Part shown: one piece after another, positions 40,123-49,293 of the stretch | Numbering within the stretch: the first letter of the stretch is position 1 | Layout: each line of letters begins with the position of its first letter | From: Nitrosomonas oligotropha | GTDB taxonomy: Bacteria > Pseudomonadota > Gammaproteobacteria > Burkholderiales > Nitrosomonadaceae | DNA length: 52,839 nucleotides | Direction: 5' to 3' | Assembly (NCBI RefSeq): GCF_009833085.1 | Contig: NZ_QRBZ01000017.1 | Coordinates: forward strand, 1-52,839 | Notes under the pieces: model-generated | Database searches by the model: none | The model's input: only the letters and a program-made list of their open reading frames with translations | What the model was told of the DNA's origin: nothing | Position numbers and translations under genes: made by a program

Positions 40123-41310
40123 CTATTTTACGGCCAGCCGCCATAATGATGTCAGTTCCGCCGCGCGGGCGGCGTGCAGCGGGTCGCTGGTGTCCGAAAC
40201 GCGCGGATGGTGCGGTTTAATATCGGTGCGTCCCAGCACTTTCAAACTCGCAGTGTCGATCATTTGCAGCAATTCTTCCCGTGTACGCAATCCCAAATGT
40301 TCGGCAAAATCCGACAAGATCAGCCAGCCTTCGCCATCCGCCAGCAGGTGATCGCGCAAACCGTGCAGAAATCCGCGCAGCATGCGGCTTTCCGGGTCGA
40401 AAATGGCATGCTCAAGCGGTGAGCTGGGGCGCGCCGGGATCCACGGCGGGTTGCAGACGATCAAGGCGGCTTGTCCTGCGGGAAAAAGATCGGCTTGCGC
40501 CAGCTCCACCTGGTTGATCAAGTTCAACCGCGTTAAGTTGTCGCGCGCGCAGGCTAGCGCGCGCACGTCCTGGTCGGTCGCGACGATGTGCTGGATGCCG
40601 CGCGATGCCAATGCCGCAGCCAATACGCCGGTGCCGGTGCCGATGTCGAATGCGATGGACTGTGTTGCTAGCAGTTGGGGCAGCGGCGCTTGTGCGATCA
40701 GCTTCACATATTCGCTGCGAATCGGTGCAAACACGCCGTAGTGCGGGTGTATCGTCATACCCAGCGCGGCAATTTCAATCCCTTTTTTGCGCCATTCGTA
40801 AGCGCCGATCAACCCCAGCAACTCGCGCAGCGAGGCGATATACGCTCCGGTGCAAGCCCCATAGGCTTCCAGGCAAGCAGCGTGCACATCCGGCGCGCGC
40901 CGCAGCGGAATGGTGTGATCGGGATTGAACGGAATCAGCAGCTTCTCCAGCGTGCGGGCCCGCTGCGATTGCGTCAGACGGTGCCGGTGAAATGCCTCAG
41001 CGGGTGTGAAAACCGGTTGCTGGCGGGGGTTTTTCTCCGGTTTCTTTTTATCCACCCGCCGCGCCATTGCTTGCAACAGTTGCCGCGCATTTTGGAAATC
41101 ACCGCGCCATAACAACGCAGTTCCTTCACAAGCCAAACGGTAAGCGGTATCGGCAGGCATGCGGTCGTCAATAACCTGCACCCGTTTCGGCGGCGGCAAT
41201 CCTTTTTCGCAACGCCAGCGGGCGGATTTTTCTTGGTTATCCTCGTTCCAGCAAATGACGGGATCATTCATCACGATGCTGGCAGACGGATCGGTGCCGC
41301 AGATTTGCAT
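40123..41310 (-). CDS. Class I SAM-dependent methyltransferase (HemK/RsmC-like)
   Basis: A 395-residue protein. The SAM site is FDIGTGTGVLAAALA (motif I), followed by VATDQDVRALACARDN. NPPWIPA is motif IV of enzymes that methylate an amide or amino nitrogen, as in PrmC and rRNA m2G methylases. The N-terminal half is an unrecognised, basic region. The substrate (protein glutamine, rRNA or other) cannot be told. It stands alone on the minus strand. Confidence 0.82.
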   Translation of the reverse strand: MQICGTDPSASIVMNDPVICWNEDNQEKSARWRCEKGLPPPKRVQVIDDRMPADTAYRLACEGTALLWRGDFQNARQLLQAMARRVDKKKPEKNPRQQPVFTPAEAFHRHRLTQSQRARTLEKLLIPFNPDHTIPLRRAPDVHAACLEAYGACTGAYIASLRELLGLIGAYEWRKKGIEIAALGMTIHPHYGVFAPIRSEYVKLIAQAPLPQLLATQSIAFDIGTGTGVLAAALASRGIQHIVATDQDVRALACARDNLTRLNLINQVELAQADLFPAGQAALIVCNPPWIPARPSSPLEHAIFDPESRMLRGFLHGLRDHLLADGEGWLILSDFAEHLGLRTREELLQMIDTASLKVLGRTDIKPHHPRVSDTSDPLHAARAAELTSLWRLAVK

Positions 41311-41425
41311 TCTTTTTTCCTTTCATTTTCAATCTTCATATTTCATCGCTAGTGCGGATAACTATCAGATCTTTAGTGATATTTCAGACTCAATTTATCA
41401 GAAATAAGATCAGTGACGGATAATC

Positions 41426-41439
41426 CACGCATGTGCGTG
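41426..41439. repeat. Short palindrome upstream of the decaheme cytochrome gene
   Basis: CACGCA-TG-TGCGTG is a perfect 6-bp inverted repeat about 80 bases before the decaheme start, within the 208-base gap after the methyltransferase gene. It could be a regulator site; I cannot name one. Confidence 0.35.
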
Positions 41440-41518
41440 ACAAAACTCACAGAACTTTTTCTCTCTACCGCCAATAATGCGCCCCCAAGCAAACCACCAA
41501 AGCGTAGAGGAAATAGGC

Positions 41519-42481
41519 ATGTTAACAATCATCAAAATCAGGCAAATTGCTGTGCCTGGGTTATTGGCTTTTATTCTTGCATTCATTATCGCGGTATTAC
41601 CGCAACCCGTCAGCTCAGCCGAGCTTGACGATGATGACGATGACCCTCCTCAAGATCTTATTCTGCGCGGCGATGGCAAGTGCACGGCGTGCCATGACGA
41701 AAACAGTGACAATCCCATTCTCGCTATCGGGAAAACCAAGCATGGCACCACTGCCGATCACCGGACCCCAACATGCACCAGCTGCCACGGTGAGGGCGGA
41801 AGTCATGAAGACTCTCCGGACAAAGCGCTCATGCCACAACGGACATTCGGGAAAAAATCCGTCAATTCCATTGAGGACAGGAATAGCGCCTGCTTAGCCT
41901 GCCATCAAGGTGGCAAGCGCATGCATTGGTCTGGCAGTACGCACGCGAATCGCGATGTCGCTTGCACGTCCTGCCACACCATTCATACCGAGCAGGACAA
42001 AGTGCGCAACCGCAACACGCAGCCTGAGGTTTGCTTTAATTGCCATAAGGAGATGCGCCAGCTGATTAACCGTCCCTATCGCCACCCCATCCGGGAAGGC
42101 AAGGTGATTTGTTCGGATTGCCATAACCCGCATGGTTCAGCCGGTCCAAGCAAAATGGTGCGGGATAGCATCAACGATACTTGCTATACCTGCCACATGG
42201 AAAAGCGCGGCCCCTTTGTCTACAACCATCCGCCGGTGCAGGAAAATTGCGCGATTTGCCACAATCCGCATGGCACCACGGCACCTAATTTATTGCGCAC
42301 CCGTTCCCCATTCCTATGCCAGCAATGCCATGAGCCGAACACGCACCAAGGCAGCTCCGGCACACTCACGGGCGCTTATGCCAGAAACACGCTGGCACGT
42401 GGATGCGCCAATTGCCACACCCAGGTTCACGGCAGCAACATGCCTGAAAACATTCGCAATGAAAGCGTATTTCAGCGCTAA
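41519..42481 (+). CDS. MtrA/DmsE-type decaheme c-type cytochrome
   Basis: A 320-residue periplasmic cytochrome with an N-terminal export signal (IAVPGLLAFILAFIIAVLP, cleavage near VSSAEL). It has exactly ten CxxCH heme motifs: CTACH, CTSCH, CLACH, CTSCH, CFNCH, CSDCH, CYTCH, CAICH, CQQCH and CANCH. This is the MtrA/MtoA/PioA/DmsE pattern. Such proteins sit inside an outer-membrane barrel and carry electrons across the membrane, outward for metal reduction or inward for Fe(II) oxidation. The start follows AGAGG. The barrel gene is 17 bases downstream. Confidence 0.94.
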   Translation: MLTIIKIRQIAVPGLLAFILAFIIAVLPQPVSSAELDDDDDDPPQDLILRGDGKCTACHDENSDNPILAIGKTKHGTTADHRTPTCTSCHGEGGSHEDSPDKALMPQRTFGKKSVNSIEDRNSACLACHQGGKRMHWSGSTHANRDVACTSCHTIHTEQDKVRNRNTQPEVCFNCHKEMRQLINRPYRHPIREGKVICSDCHNPHGSAGPSKMVRDSINDTCYTCHMEKRGPFVYNHPPVQENCAICHNPHGTTAPNLLRTRSPFLCQQCHEPNTHQGSSGTLTGAYARNTLARGCANCHTQVHGSNMPENIRNESVFQR

Positions 42482-42498
42482 GAACGGAGGCGGAAACC

Positions 42499-44637
42499 AT
42501 GTTCACTAACGCACTTAACTACAAAAAATTTCCACCGGCAATCGTATTGCTTACATGCATCGTGACGGCAGTTCCGGCCCATTCTTCCGGAGCGGATGCC
42601 GATCCTTTGAAAGAACTTTCCAAGCCGAGAAGCGTGGTCAATATCGGCGCCGGTCAGTTGTTCAATGATAATGCACGTTTCGGGCAGTATACCGGTTTGC
42701 GCAATGAAGGACCTTATGGAATCTTTAATGTCGATATTGCCAAACGCAACGACGATACCGGAACATGGTTCAAATTGCTGGGGCGTAATTTAGGATTCCA
42801 AAACCGCGACGTGCGTTTTGAGCACAGCAAACAGGGCAAGTGGGGCTATGTCATCGATTACAGCCAAACACCGCGCTACGAGCCGTTTACGGTCAATACC
42901 GCGGTGAGCGGTATCGGCACCACCGATCCTCACGTACCCACTACGCGAACAACGGGCAATCCCGCTCAATTAAGTACCGAGCGGCAATCGATCGGATTCA
43001 GTTTTAACCAATTCCTTCCCGGTAATCTGGAATTGCACCTCCATTTCCGTAACGAAGAAAAAGACGGGGAGCGTATTTTTGGCCGTGGAAACCGGCTGGG
43101 CGAGCCTCGGCTCAGCGGTTTCGATGGCAGACCCAGCCCGAGAGCGGTCGGCGGTTATGAGTTTATTCCCGAACCGATCAACTCAACCATCCGGATTTTT
43201 GGGGCTTCATTGGATTACGCAGGAAAAGATCTGCAATTATCGGGTGGCTATTACGGCACGATGTATAACAACAAAAATGCATTGCTGACGCCTACCGGCG
43301 GCAGTACCGTCGGGGGGATTTTTTCGCCCAGCCAATATGCACCGATTGCGCTTGCACCGGATAACGAATCGCATCAAGGTTTTCTGTCCGGTGGATATAG
43401 TTTTGCACCGACAACTCGCGGCACGTTCAAAGTTGCTTATACACGAGCGACCCAAACCGACTCATTTTCCCCGGGACTGCTAACCGCACCCGGTATTGGC
43501 GCCAATTTGGGCGGGCGTATCGATACCGTACTGGCGCAAACCGGATTAACAGCGCGCCCGCTGCAAAAGTTATCGATCAATACCAACTTCCGCTTTGAGG
43601 ATCGCGACGACAAGACACCGGTGCGATTCTATAACCCTATGGCTACTTTGCACGATTTGAACGGCAACTCCTGGAATGGTCTGAATAATCCGCGTTCTTT
43701 CCGCACGATAACCAGCAAATTTGAAGCAAACTATGCGCTGCCGCACAATTTCCGCTTGATCGGCGGCATTGATTATGAGCACAGGGATCGCACCGGAACG
43801 GCGACCAATACCGGTCACCGCTTCAGAACCGATGAGCTTTTCTATCGTGCGGAATTGCGCCGCTCGCTATCCGATACCATCACCGGCACGATTTCATACA
43901 TACACAGCGATCGTTTCGGTTCAAGTTTTCTCACCAATACGACCGGTTCCGGCGCGCCGTTCTTCAATCTCATCGCACCGTCCAATCTTGCCGATCGCAG
44001 CCGCGACAAAGTCCGCTTTATGGCCAACTGGGATCCGATCGATTCATTATCGATACAAGTTGCGATCGATGAATCGATTGACGATTACGGCCAACGGCCA
44101 GGCTCCGGATTAGGCTTGCGCAAAGGCTCCGCAAGAAACTATTCACTCGATGCCACGTATATATTTTCCGAGCGGCTGCAAGCAACCGCATGGTTTTCAC
44201 GCAACGAAACCCATGTCGATCAGGCTTCCAGAAACCCAATTACCGACGGAGGGATTCGTGAAATTTGGGGAACCAATTTGCATAACATAGGAACTTCGGT
44301 GGGTATGGAAGTCACCGCCAAGCCAACCGATAAGCTGGAAACCGGCGCTAATTTCATGTTCTCGGATTACACCGATAAATTCAATCAGAAAGTCACGCTT
44401 GAGCCGCAAGTCAATATCGTTCCGAATCTTTCAACGCAATACTCCAGCCTGCGGCTATTCGCGCGGTACGATATCCGCAAGAACCTGGGTGTGCGCTTGG
44501 ATTACATTCTTGATCACTTTAAAACCAACGAATGGACGTGGACGGGATGGCGCTATACCGATGGCACCACACTGACACAAAACAACAACCAGATGGTCAA
44601 CTTCGCCTTTCTTTCGGTGCTCTATAGCTGGCAATAA
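42499..44637 (+). CDS. MtrB/PioB-family decaheme-associated outer-membrane barrel
   Basis: A 712-residue outer-membrane protein. The signal peptide (cleavage near AHSSGAD) is followed by alternating amphipathic strands over the whole length. The last strand ends FAFLSVLYSWQ with an aromatic residue near the C-terminus, as BAM substrates do. Length and the opening VVNIGAGQLFNDNARFGQYTG match the MtrB/PioB family. It should form the sheath for the decaheme cytochrome encoded just upstream. No outer-surface MtrC-like cytochrome or inner-membrane CymA-like protein is near, so the conduit is the minimal two-gene type. Confidence 0.92.
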   Translation: MFTNALNYKKFPPAIVLLTCIVTAVPAHSSGADADPLKELSKPRSVVNIGAGQLFNDNARFGQYTGLRNEGPYGIFNVDIAKRNDDTGTWFKLLGRNLGFQNRDVRFEHSKQGKWGYVIDYSQTPRYEPFTVNTAVSGIGTTDPHVPTTRTTGNPAQLSTERQSIGFSFNQFLPGNLELHLHFRNEEKDGERIFGRGNRLGEPRLSGFDGRPSPRAVGGYEFIPEPINSTIRIFGASLDYAGKDLQLSGGYYGTMYNNKNALLTPTGGSTVGGIFSPSQYAPIALAPDNESHQGFLSGGYSFAPTTRGTFKVAYTRATQTDSFSPGLLTAPGIGANLGGRIDTVLAQTGLTARPLQKLSINTNFRFEDRDDKTPVRFYNPMATLHDLNGNSWNGLNNPRSFRTITSKFEANYALPHNFRLIGGIDYEHRDRTGTATNTGHRFRTDELFYRAELRRSLSDTITGTISYIHSDRFGSSFLTNTTGSGAPFFNLIAPSNLADRSRDKVRFMANWDPIDSLSIQVAIDESIDDYGQRPGSGLGLRKGSARNYSLDATYIFSERLQATAWFSRNETHVDQASRNPITDGGIREIWGTNLHNIGTSVGMEVTAKPTDKLETGANFMFSDYTDKFNQKVTLEPQVNIVPNLSTQYSSLRLFARYDIRKNLGVRLDYILDHFKTNEWTWTGWRYTDGTTLTQNNNQMVNFAFLSVLYSWQ

Positions 44638-44645
44638 AGGCAGTC

Positions 44646-44690
44646 ATGGTTTCGTTCACCGCACGATTGACTCGCGGTGAACGCAACCAT
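44646..44690. terminator. Convergent hairpin between the barrel and RND genes
   Basis: A 17-bp stem with a single mismatch (44646-44662 with 44674-44690; core CGTTCACCGC against GCGGTGAACG) has an 11-base loop. It sits nine bases after the barrel stop and before the end of the convergent RND gene, without a T-run. Confidence 0.65.
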
Positions 44691-44705
44691 TGCGCATGCT
44701 GAATT

Positions 44706-47700
44706 TTACTTACCCTGACCGGTGTCTTTAGGATCTTCGGGATGATCAACCGCATTTTCCTGCGGACTCACTGTAACGGCCTGCGGTGTTTTCCGGCGCG
44801 TCATTTTTCCGATCACGACAAAGAACAGCGGCACGAAGAAAATCGCCAGGAAGGTGGCTGCCAGCATGCCGCCGAATACCCCGGTGCCGATCGAATGGCG
44901 GCTCGCCGCGCCAGCGCCAGAGGCGATTATTAATGGAAAAACGCCCAGTATGAAGGCCAGCGATGTCATGATGATCGGTCGGAAGCGTAAGCGTGCCGCT
45001 TCCAATGCGGCATCGGTGAGCGTTTCGCCGGAAGCATAGCGCTGATTGGCGAATTCGACGATCAGAATGGCATTTTTAGCCGCCAGCCCGATCAGGGTGA
45101 CCAAGCCGATCTGAAAATAAATATCGTTGCTCAAGCCGCGCGTCCAGATGGCCAGCAGCGCACCGAGGATGCCGAACGGAATCGCCAGAATCACCGCCAT
45201 CGGAATGGCCCAGCTTTCATACAGCGCAGCCAGCACCAGAAATACCATCAGCATGGCAAACGCAAACACCAGTACCGATTGTCCGCCCGCTTTGCGTTCC
45301 TGGAACGAGATACCGCTCCAGTCGATCGTATAGCCGCGCGGCAGTAATATTTCGTTGGCGACTTGTTCCAGCGCATCGAGCGCTTGCCCCGAACTGTAGC
45401 CCGGCGCGGCGCCACCCAGCACCAGTGCGGAATTGAGACCGTTGAAGTGCGTCACCGGATCGGGACCGCTGTTAAATTCGGTGGTTACGACCGAATCCAG
45501 CGGGATCATGGTGGGTGACGCGCCGGTCTGGGCGCGTACATAAATCTTGCTGATGCTGCTCGGATCGGATCGATACTCCGGCAGCGCCTCTGTTTGCACC
45601 CGGTAGATGCGGCCAAATTTGACGAAATCGTTGATGTACAAGTTGCCGAAATACGCCTGCATGGTATCGAAGACTTCCGAAATCGGCACGCCCAGCGCCT
45701 TGGCGCGTTCGCGGTCTACCGTTGCGTACAGCCTTGGCGCGCTGACACGGAAATTGGTGCTGGCGATGGCGATCGCCGGATGTTGCATGGCCTTGGCGGT
45801 GAACTCCTGCGCAACCGCGGCAAACCCGGCAAAATCGCCGCCGGCGGGATCTTGGATTTGCACCGAGAAACCCCCGGTGGAGCCGAGTCCGCTGATCGAC
45901 GGGGCATTGAAAGCCAGAACCAGCGCTTCCGGAATTTTGGCAAACTCCTGGAAGGCCGCTGCAATCAGCCCATGCACTTTTTCACCGGGATTTTGGCGCG
46001 TATTCCAATGGTTCAGTGGTACGAACATCGTGGCTTGGTTCGTTCCGCGCGTGCCAAAAACAAAATTCTGCCCGGCCAGCACGTCGGTGGAATGAACGGC
46101 CGGGATCGATTGATAGTAATGTTCTATCTTGCTCAAGACTTCCGTGGTGCGGGTCATGGAAGCGCCGTCCGGCAGTTGCACCACGGTGATGAAATAACCC
46201 TGATCTTCTTCCGGCAGAAAGCTTCCCGGTATGATTTTAAATAACCCCAGAATGGCGCCTATCAGAACCGCAAACAGCGTCAGCGCAAGCGCCGAGCGTT
46301 TGAGGATTGTCCCGACGCTGCCGGTATAGCGGTTTTGCACCCAGTCGAACGAGCGATTGAACAGTTTCCAGAATCCTTTCGGCGCTTCGTGGCTGGGCTT
46401 GAGAACCAGAGCGCATAACGCTGGACTCAAGGTCAGCGCGACAAAGCCGGATATCGCGACGGACAGTGCGATGGTAATGGCAAATTGTTTGTACAATTCG
46501 CCGGTAATGCCGCCTAAAAACGCCACCGGCACGAACACCGCAGCCAGCACCAGCACAATCGCGATCACCGGCCCGGTAACCTCGTCCATCGCCCGTTTGG
46601 CTGCCTCCCGCGGCGAAAGACCGCCTTTGGTCATGTGCCGCTCGACGTTTTCCACCACCACAATGGCATCGTCGACCACGATACCGATCGCCAGCACCAT
46701 GCCGAACAGCGTCAGTGTGTTAATGGAAAATCCCAGCGCCTCCATTCCGGCCAATGTGCCGATCAGCGAAACCGGCACGGCAACGGCTGGAATCAGCGTG
46801 GCGCGCCAGCTTTGCAGGAACAGGAAAACTACCAGAATCACCAGCAACGTCGCTTCCGCCAGTGTTATCAAAACCTCCTGAATGGACACCGTGATGAACG
46901 TGGTGGTGTCGTAGGGAATGTCGTGTGATACCCCAGCCGGAAAGGCTTTGGCCAGTTTGTCCATTTCCTGGCGCACGCGCTGCACGGTTTCGAGCGCATT
47001 AGCGCCCGGTGCGAGAAAAGTGAGCAAAAACGTATTCGGCTGGCCGTTCCAGCGTCCTTGCAAATCGTACGATTGCGCGCCCAGTTCAATCCGTGCCACG
47101 TCCTGCAGCCGTACCATCGAACCATCGGGATAAGCGCGCACGATCATGTCCTCGAATTCCTTCACCTCGCTCATGCGTCCGCGCGTAATCACCGGAATCG
47201 TCAGTTCGGTGCCGTGCGGCGTCGGTTCGCGGCCGATCCGTCCGGCTGGAAAATCGCGGTTTTGCTCGCGCACGACGGCGGCGATTTCGGTCGGCGTTAC
47301 ATTGAGTTGCGCCATCCGCACCGGATCGAGAATGAGCCGCATGGAATAATTCTGTCCGCCGAAAATGATGGCATCGCCGACACCGGGCAGCCGTTTCACA
47401 TTATCGAGTATGCGCAGTAACGCGTAGTTCGACAGATAAACGTTGTCATGCTTGGGATCGGTCGAGCTCAGCGCAATTACGGCGAGCAAATCGGGCGAGG
47501 TTTTTTTCACCGTCACGCCTTGCCGCACCACTTCATCCGGCAGTTGCGGCTCGGCCAGACGCTGGCGGTTCTGCGTCTGCACTTGCGCGATATCGATATC
47601 CGTGCCGATCTCGAACGTCAGCCGCAGCATCATGTGGCCGTCGTTGGTGCTGATCGATTCGTAATACAGCAGGTTGTCGATACCGGGCAGCTGCACCTCG

Positions 47701-47897
47701 ATCGGACGCGCAACTGCCTCCGCCACCACTTCCGCGCTGGCGCCGGGGTAATCGGCGTCGATCTGCACCATCGGCGGGGTGATTTGCGGAAACTGCGCGA
47801 TCGGTAATTTCTGTAAAGCGACCAGACCTAATACGACAATGATGATCGACAGTACCGATGCGAAAATGGGCCGGTCAATGAAAAAGTGCGATTTCAT
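44706..47897 (-). CDS. RND multidrug efflux permease (HAE1 family)
   Basis: A 1063-residue inner-membrane transporter of standard length with twelve membrane segments in two repeats and two large periplasmic loops. The proton relay Asp pair is in GIVVDDAIVVVENVERHM, and FFIDRPIFASVLSIIIVVLG is the usual start. It exports drugs or other hydrophobic compounds using the proton gradient. Its start overlaps the adaptor stop codon by four bases. Sequence style is close to MexF/AcrB-type pumps; the substrate is not predictable. Confidence 0.95.
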   Translation of the reverse strand: MKSHFFIDRPIFASVLSIIIVVLGLVALQKLPIAQFPQITPPMVQIDADYPGASAEVVAEAVARPIEVQLPGIDNLLYYESISTNDGHMMLRLTFEIGTDIDIAQVQTQNRQRLAEPQLPDEVVRQGVTVKKTSPDLLAVIALSSTDPKHDNVYLSNYALLRILDNVKRLPGVGDAIIFGGQNYSMRLILDPVRMAQLNVTPTEIAAVVREQNRDFPAGRIGREPTPHGTELTIPVITRGRMSEVKEFEDMIVRAYPDGSMVRLQDVARIELGAQSYDLQGRWNGQPNTFLLTFLAPGANALETVQRVRQEMDKLAKAFPAGVSHDIPYDTTTFITVSIQEVLITLAEATLLVILVVFLFLQSWRATLIPAVAVPVSLIGTLAGMEALGFSINTLTLFGMVLAIGIVVDDAIVVVENVERHMTKGGLSPREAAKRAMDEVTGPVIAIVLVLAAVFVPVAFLGGITGELYKQFAITIALSVAISGFVALTLSPALCALVLKPSHEAPKGFWKLFNRSFDWVQNRYTGSVGTILKRSALALTLFAVLIGAILGLFKIIPGSFLPEEDQGYFITVVQLPDGASMTRTTEVLSKIEHYYQSIPAVHSTDVLAGQNFVFGTRGTNQATMFVPLNHWNTRQNPGEKVHGLIAAAFQEFAKIPEALVLAFNAPSISGLGSTGGFSVQIQDPAGGDFAGFAAVAQEFTAKAMQHPAIAIASTNFRVSAPRLYATVDRERAKALGVPISEVFDTMQAYFGNLYINDFVKFGRIYRVQTEALPEYRSDPSSISKIYVRAQTGASPTMIPLDSVVTTEFNSGPDPVTHFNGLNSALVLGGAAPGYSSGQALDALEQVANEILLPRGYTIDWSGISFQERKAGGQSVLVFAFAMLMVFLVLAALYESWAIPMAVILAIPFGILGALLAIWTRGLSNDIYFQIGLVTLIGLAAKNAILIVEFANQRYASGETLTDAALEAARLRFRPIIMTSLAFILGVFPLIIASGAGAASRHSIGTGVFGGMLAATFLAIFFVPLFFVVIGKMTRRKTPQAVTVSPQENAVDHPEDPKDTGQGK

Positions 47898-49132
47898 GGT
47901 GCCGCCTGTTGTGTGGGTTCTGCTGAATCGAGCCGTGCTGCGGTTGCTTCCGGTTGATGCGGAATCGCATCGACTTTGCTGCCGGGCAGGATGCGGTAAA
48001 ACCCTTCCACGACGATGCGCTCACCCGGCTGCAAGCCGCTTTCGATCAGCCATTCCTTGCCGCGCCAAGCGCTCGCTTGAACCTGGCGCAATTGCGCGTG
48101 CTCCGCGGCGTCGATGACAAAGACGAACGATCCATTGGGGCCTTGCTGCACCGCGCGTTGCGGAATCAAAATGGCATTGTTGCGGATATAACCCTTGATG
48201 CGGATTCTGACAAATTGGCCGGGATAAAAATAGGACTGCCCCGGCGCCATGCCGCCTTCGGGATTGGGAAATTTAAACCGCCCTTGCAACGTGCCGGTTT
48301 CCGGCCGTAGCGCGACATCGGCGAAATCCAGCACGCCTTCCTGCGGATATACGCTGCCATCGGTAAAGGTCATGACACCGCGCAATTGAAAGATGTCCGG
48401 CCGCTCCACCTTATGTTCGGTCAGTTCGCGGCGGCGGCGCAGCAGGTAGCTTTCCGGCACGCTGACATTGACATACATGGGATCGAGCTGGTCGATGGTG
48501 GTCAATAAGGTTTCCTGCGCGGAGACCAGACGGCCTTCATAAAAATGGCTGCGGCCGATGCGGCCGTTGACCGGCGCGGTGATCAGCGTATTGTCCAGGT
48601 CGAATTTTGCCTTGATCAGATCGTTCTGCGCGGCTTCCAGCGATGCTTTGGCGGCTAGCGTTTCGGCTTCGGCGTCGTCGACATTTTTCTTGCTGACCGC
48701 TTGTTTTTCCAGCAGCGGTTTGACGCGCGCCAGATCTTGCTTGGCTTGATTCAAGCGCGCTTGCATTTGCGCTACTCTGGCTTTGGCGCTGAGATAAATG
48801 GCCTTGAACGGCACCGGATCGATCAGATATAACTTATCGCCTTTTTTGGCATTGCGCCCTTCGGTGAAATAAACCTGCTTGATGATTCCGCTGACTTGAG
48901 GGCGGATTTCCACCGGGCGAAAAGCTTCCGTTTGCCCGATGAATTCCGGCTCATCCTCAATGGTTTGCGCGGCCACCGTGATCACTTGCACTTGAGGCAG
49001 CGGTGCGGTTTGTTCCGGCGCTTGTTGTCCGCACGAGGCGAGCAGAATCAATGATAATCCGGCACCCGCATTGAGCACGGCAGACCCGATCCGAGTTGCT
49101 GATGTGGTGAACCATAGAAATGTGCTTTGCAT
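47894..49132 (-). CDS. RND periplasmic adaptor lipoprotein
   Basis: A 412-residue membrane fusion protein. The export signal ends in the lipobox LLASCGQQ (Cys34), so it is likely lipid-anchored. Lipoyl halves (IRPQVSGIIKQVYFTEG and ITAPVNGRIGRSHFYEG) flank a helical hairpin (residues about 110-180), and beta-barrel and membrane-proximal domains follow. It joins the permease to the outer-membrane channel. The signal is long, so a start further in is possible. It follows the channel gene across 161 bases containing two hairpins. Confidence 0.92.
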   Translation of the reverse strand: MQSTFLWFTTSATRIGSAVLNAGAGLSLILLASCGQQAPEQTAPLPQVQVITVAAQTIEDEPEFIGQTEAFRPVEIRPQVSGIIKQVYFTEGRNAKKGDKLYLIDPVPFKAIYLSAKARVAQMQARLNQAKQDLARVKPLLEKQAVSKKNVDDAEAETLAAKASLEAAQNDLIKAKFDLDNTLITAPVNGRIGRSHFYEGRLVSAQETLLTTIDQLDPMYVNVSVPESYLLRRRRELTEHKVERPDIFQLRGVMTFTDGSVYPQEGVLDFADVALRPETGTLQGRFKFPNPEGGMAPGQSYFYPGQFVRIRIKGYIRNNAILIPQRAVQQGPNGSFVFVIDAAEHAQLRQVQASAWRGKEWLIESGLQPGERIVVEGFYRILPGSKVDAIPHQPEATAARLDSAEPTQQAAP

Positions 49133-49219
49133 AGACTCAACCTTTGGCTGTTCGTTATTCTTATTAAAAGCGGATAGACCGGAAAAATTAATGTGATCAG
49201 CGTATCACGCGAGAAGTTT

Positions 49220-49288
49220 CAGTTGCACGCATCCGGTGCAATGCGTGCAAAACTGCGTCACGCCGCCAGCACACAGCGGCCTGGCGGC
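49220..49288 (-). repeat. Two inverted repeats between the efflux channel and adaptor genes
   Basis: A GCCGCCAG/CTGGCGGC repeat (49262-49269 with 49281-49288) lies directly after the channel stop. Further on, CAGTTGCACGCA (49220-49231) pairs with TGCGTGCAA (49242-49250) plus ACTG. They may terminate or attenuate transcription between the genes, or mark a regulator site for a separate adaptor-permease promoter. Confidence 0.5.
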
Positions 49289-49293
49289 GATTG

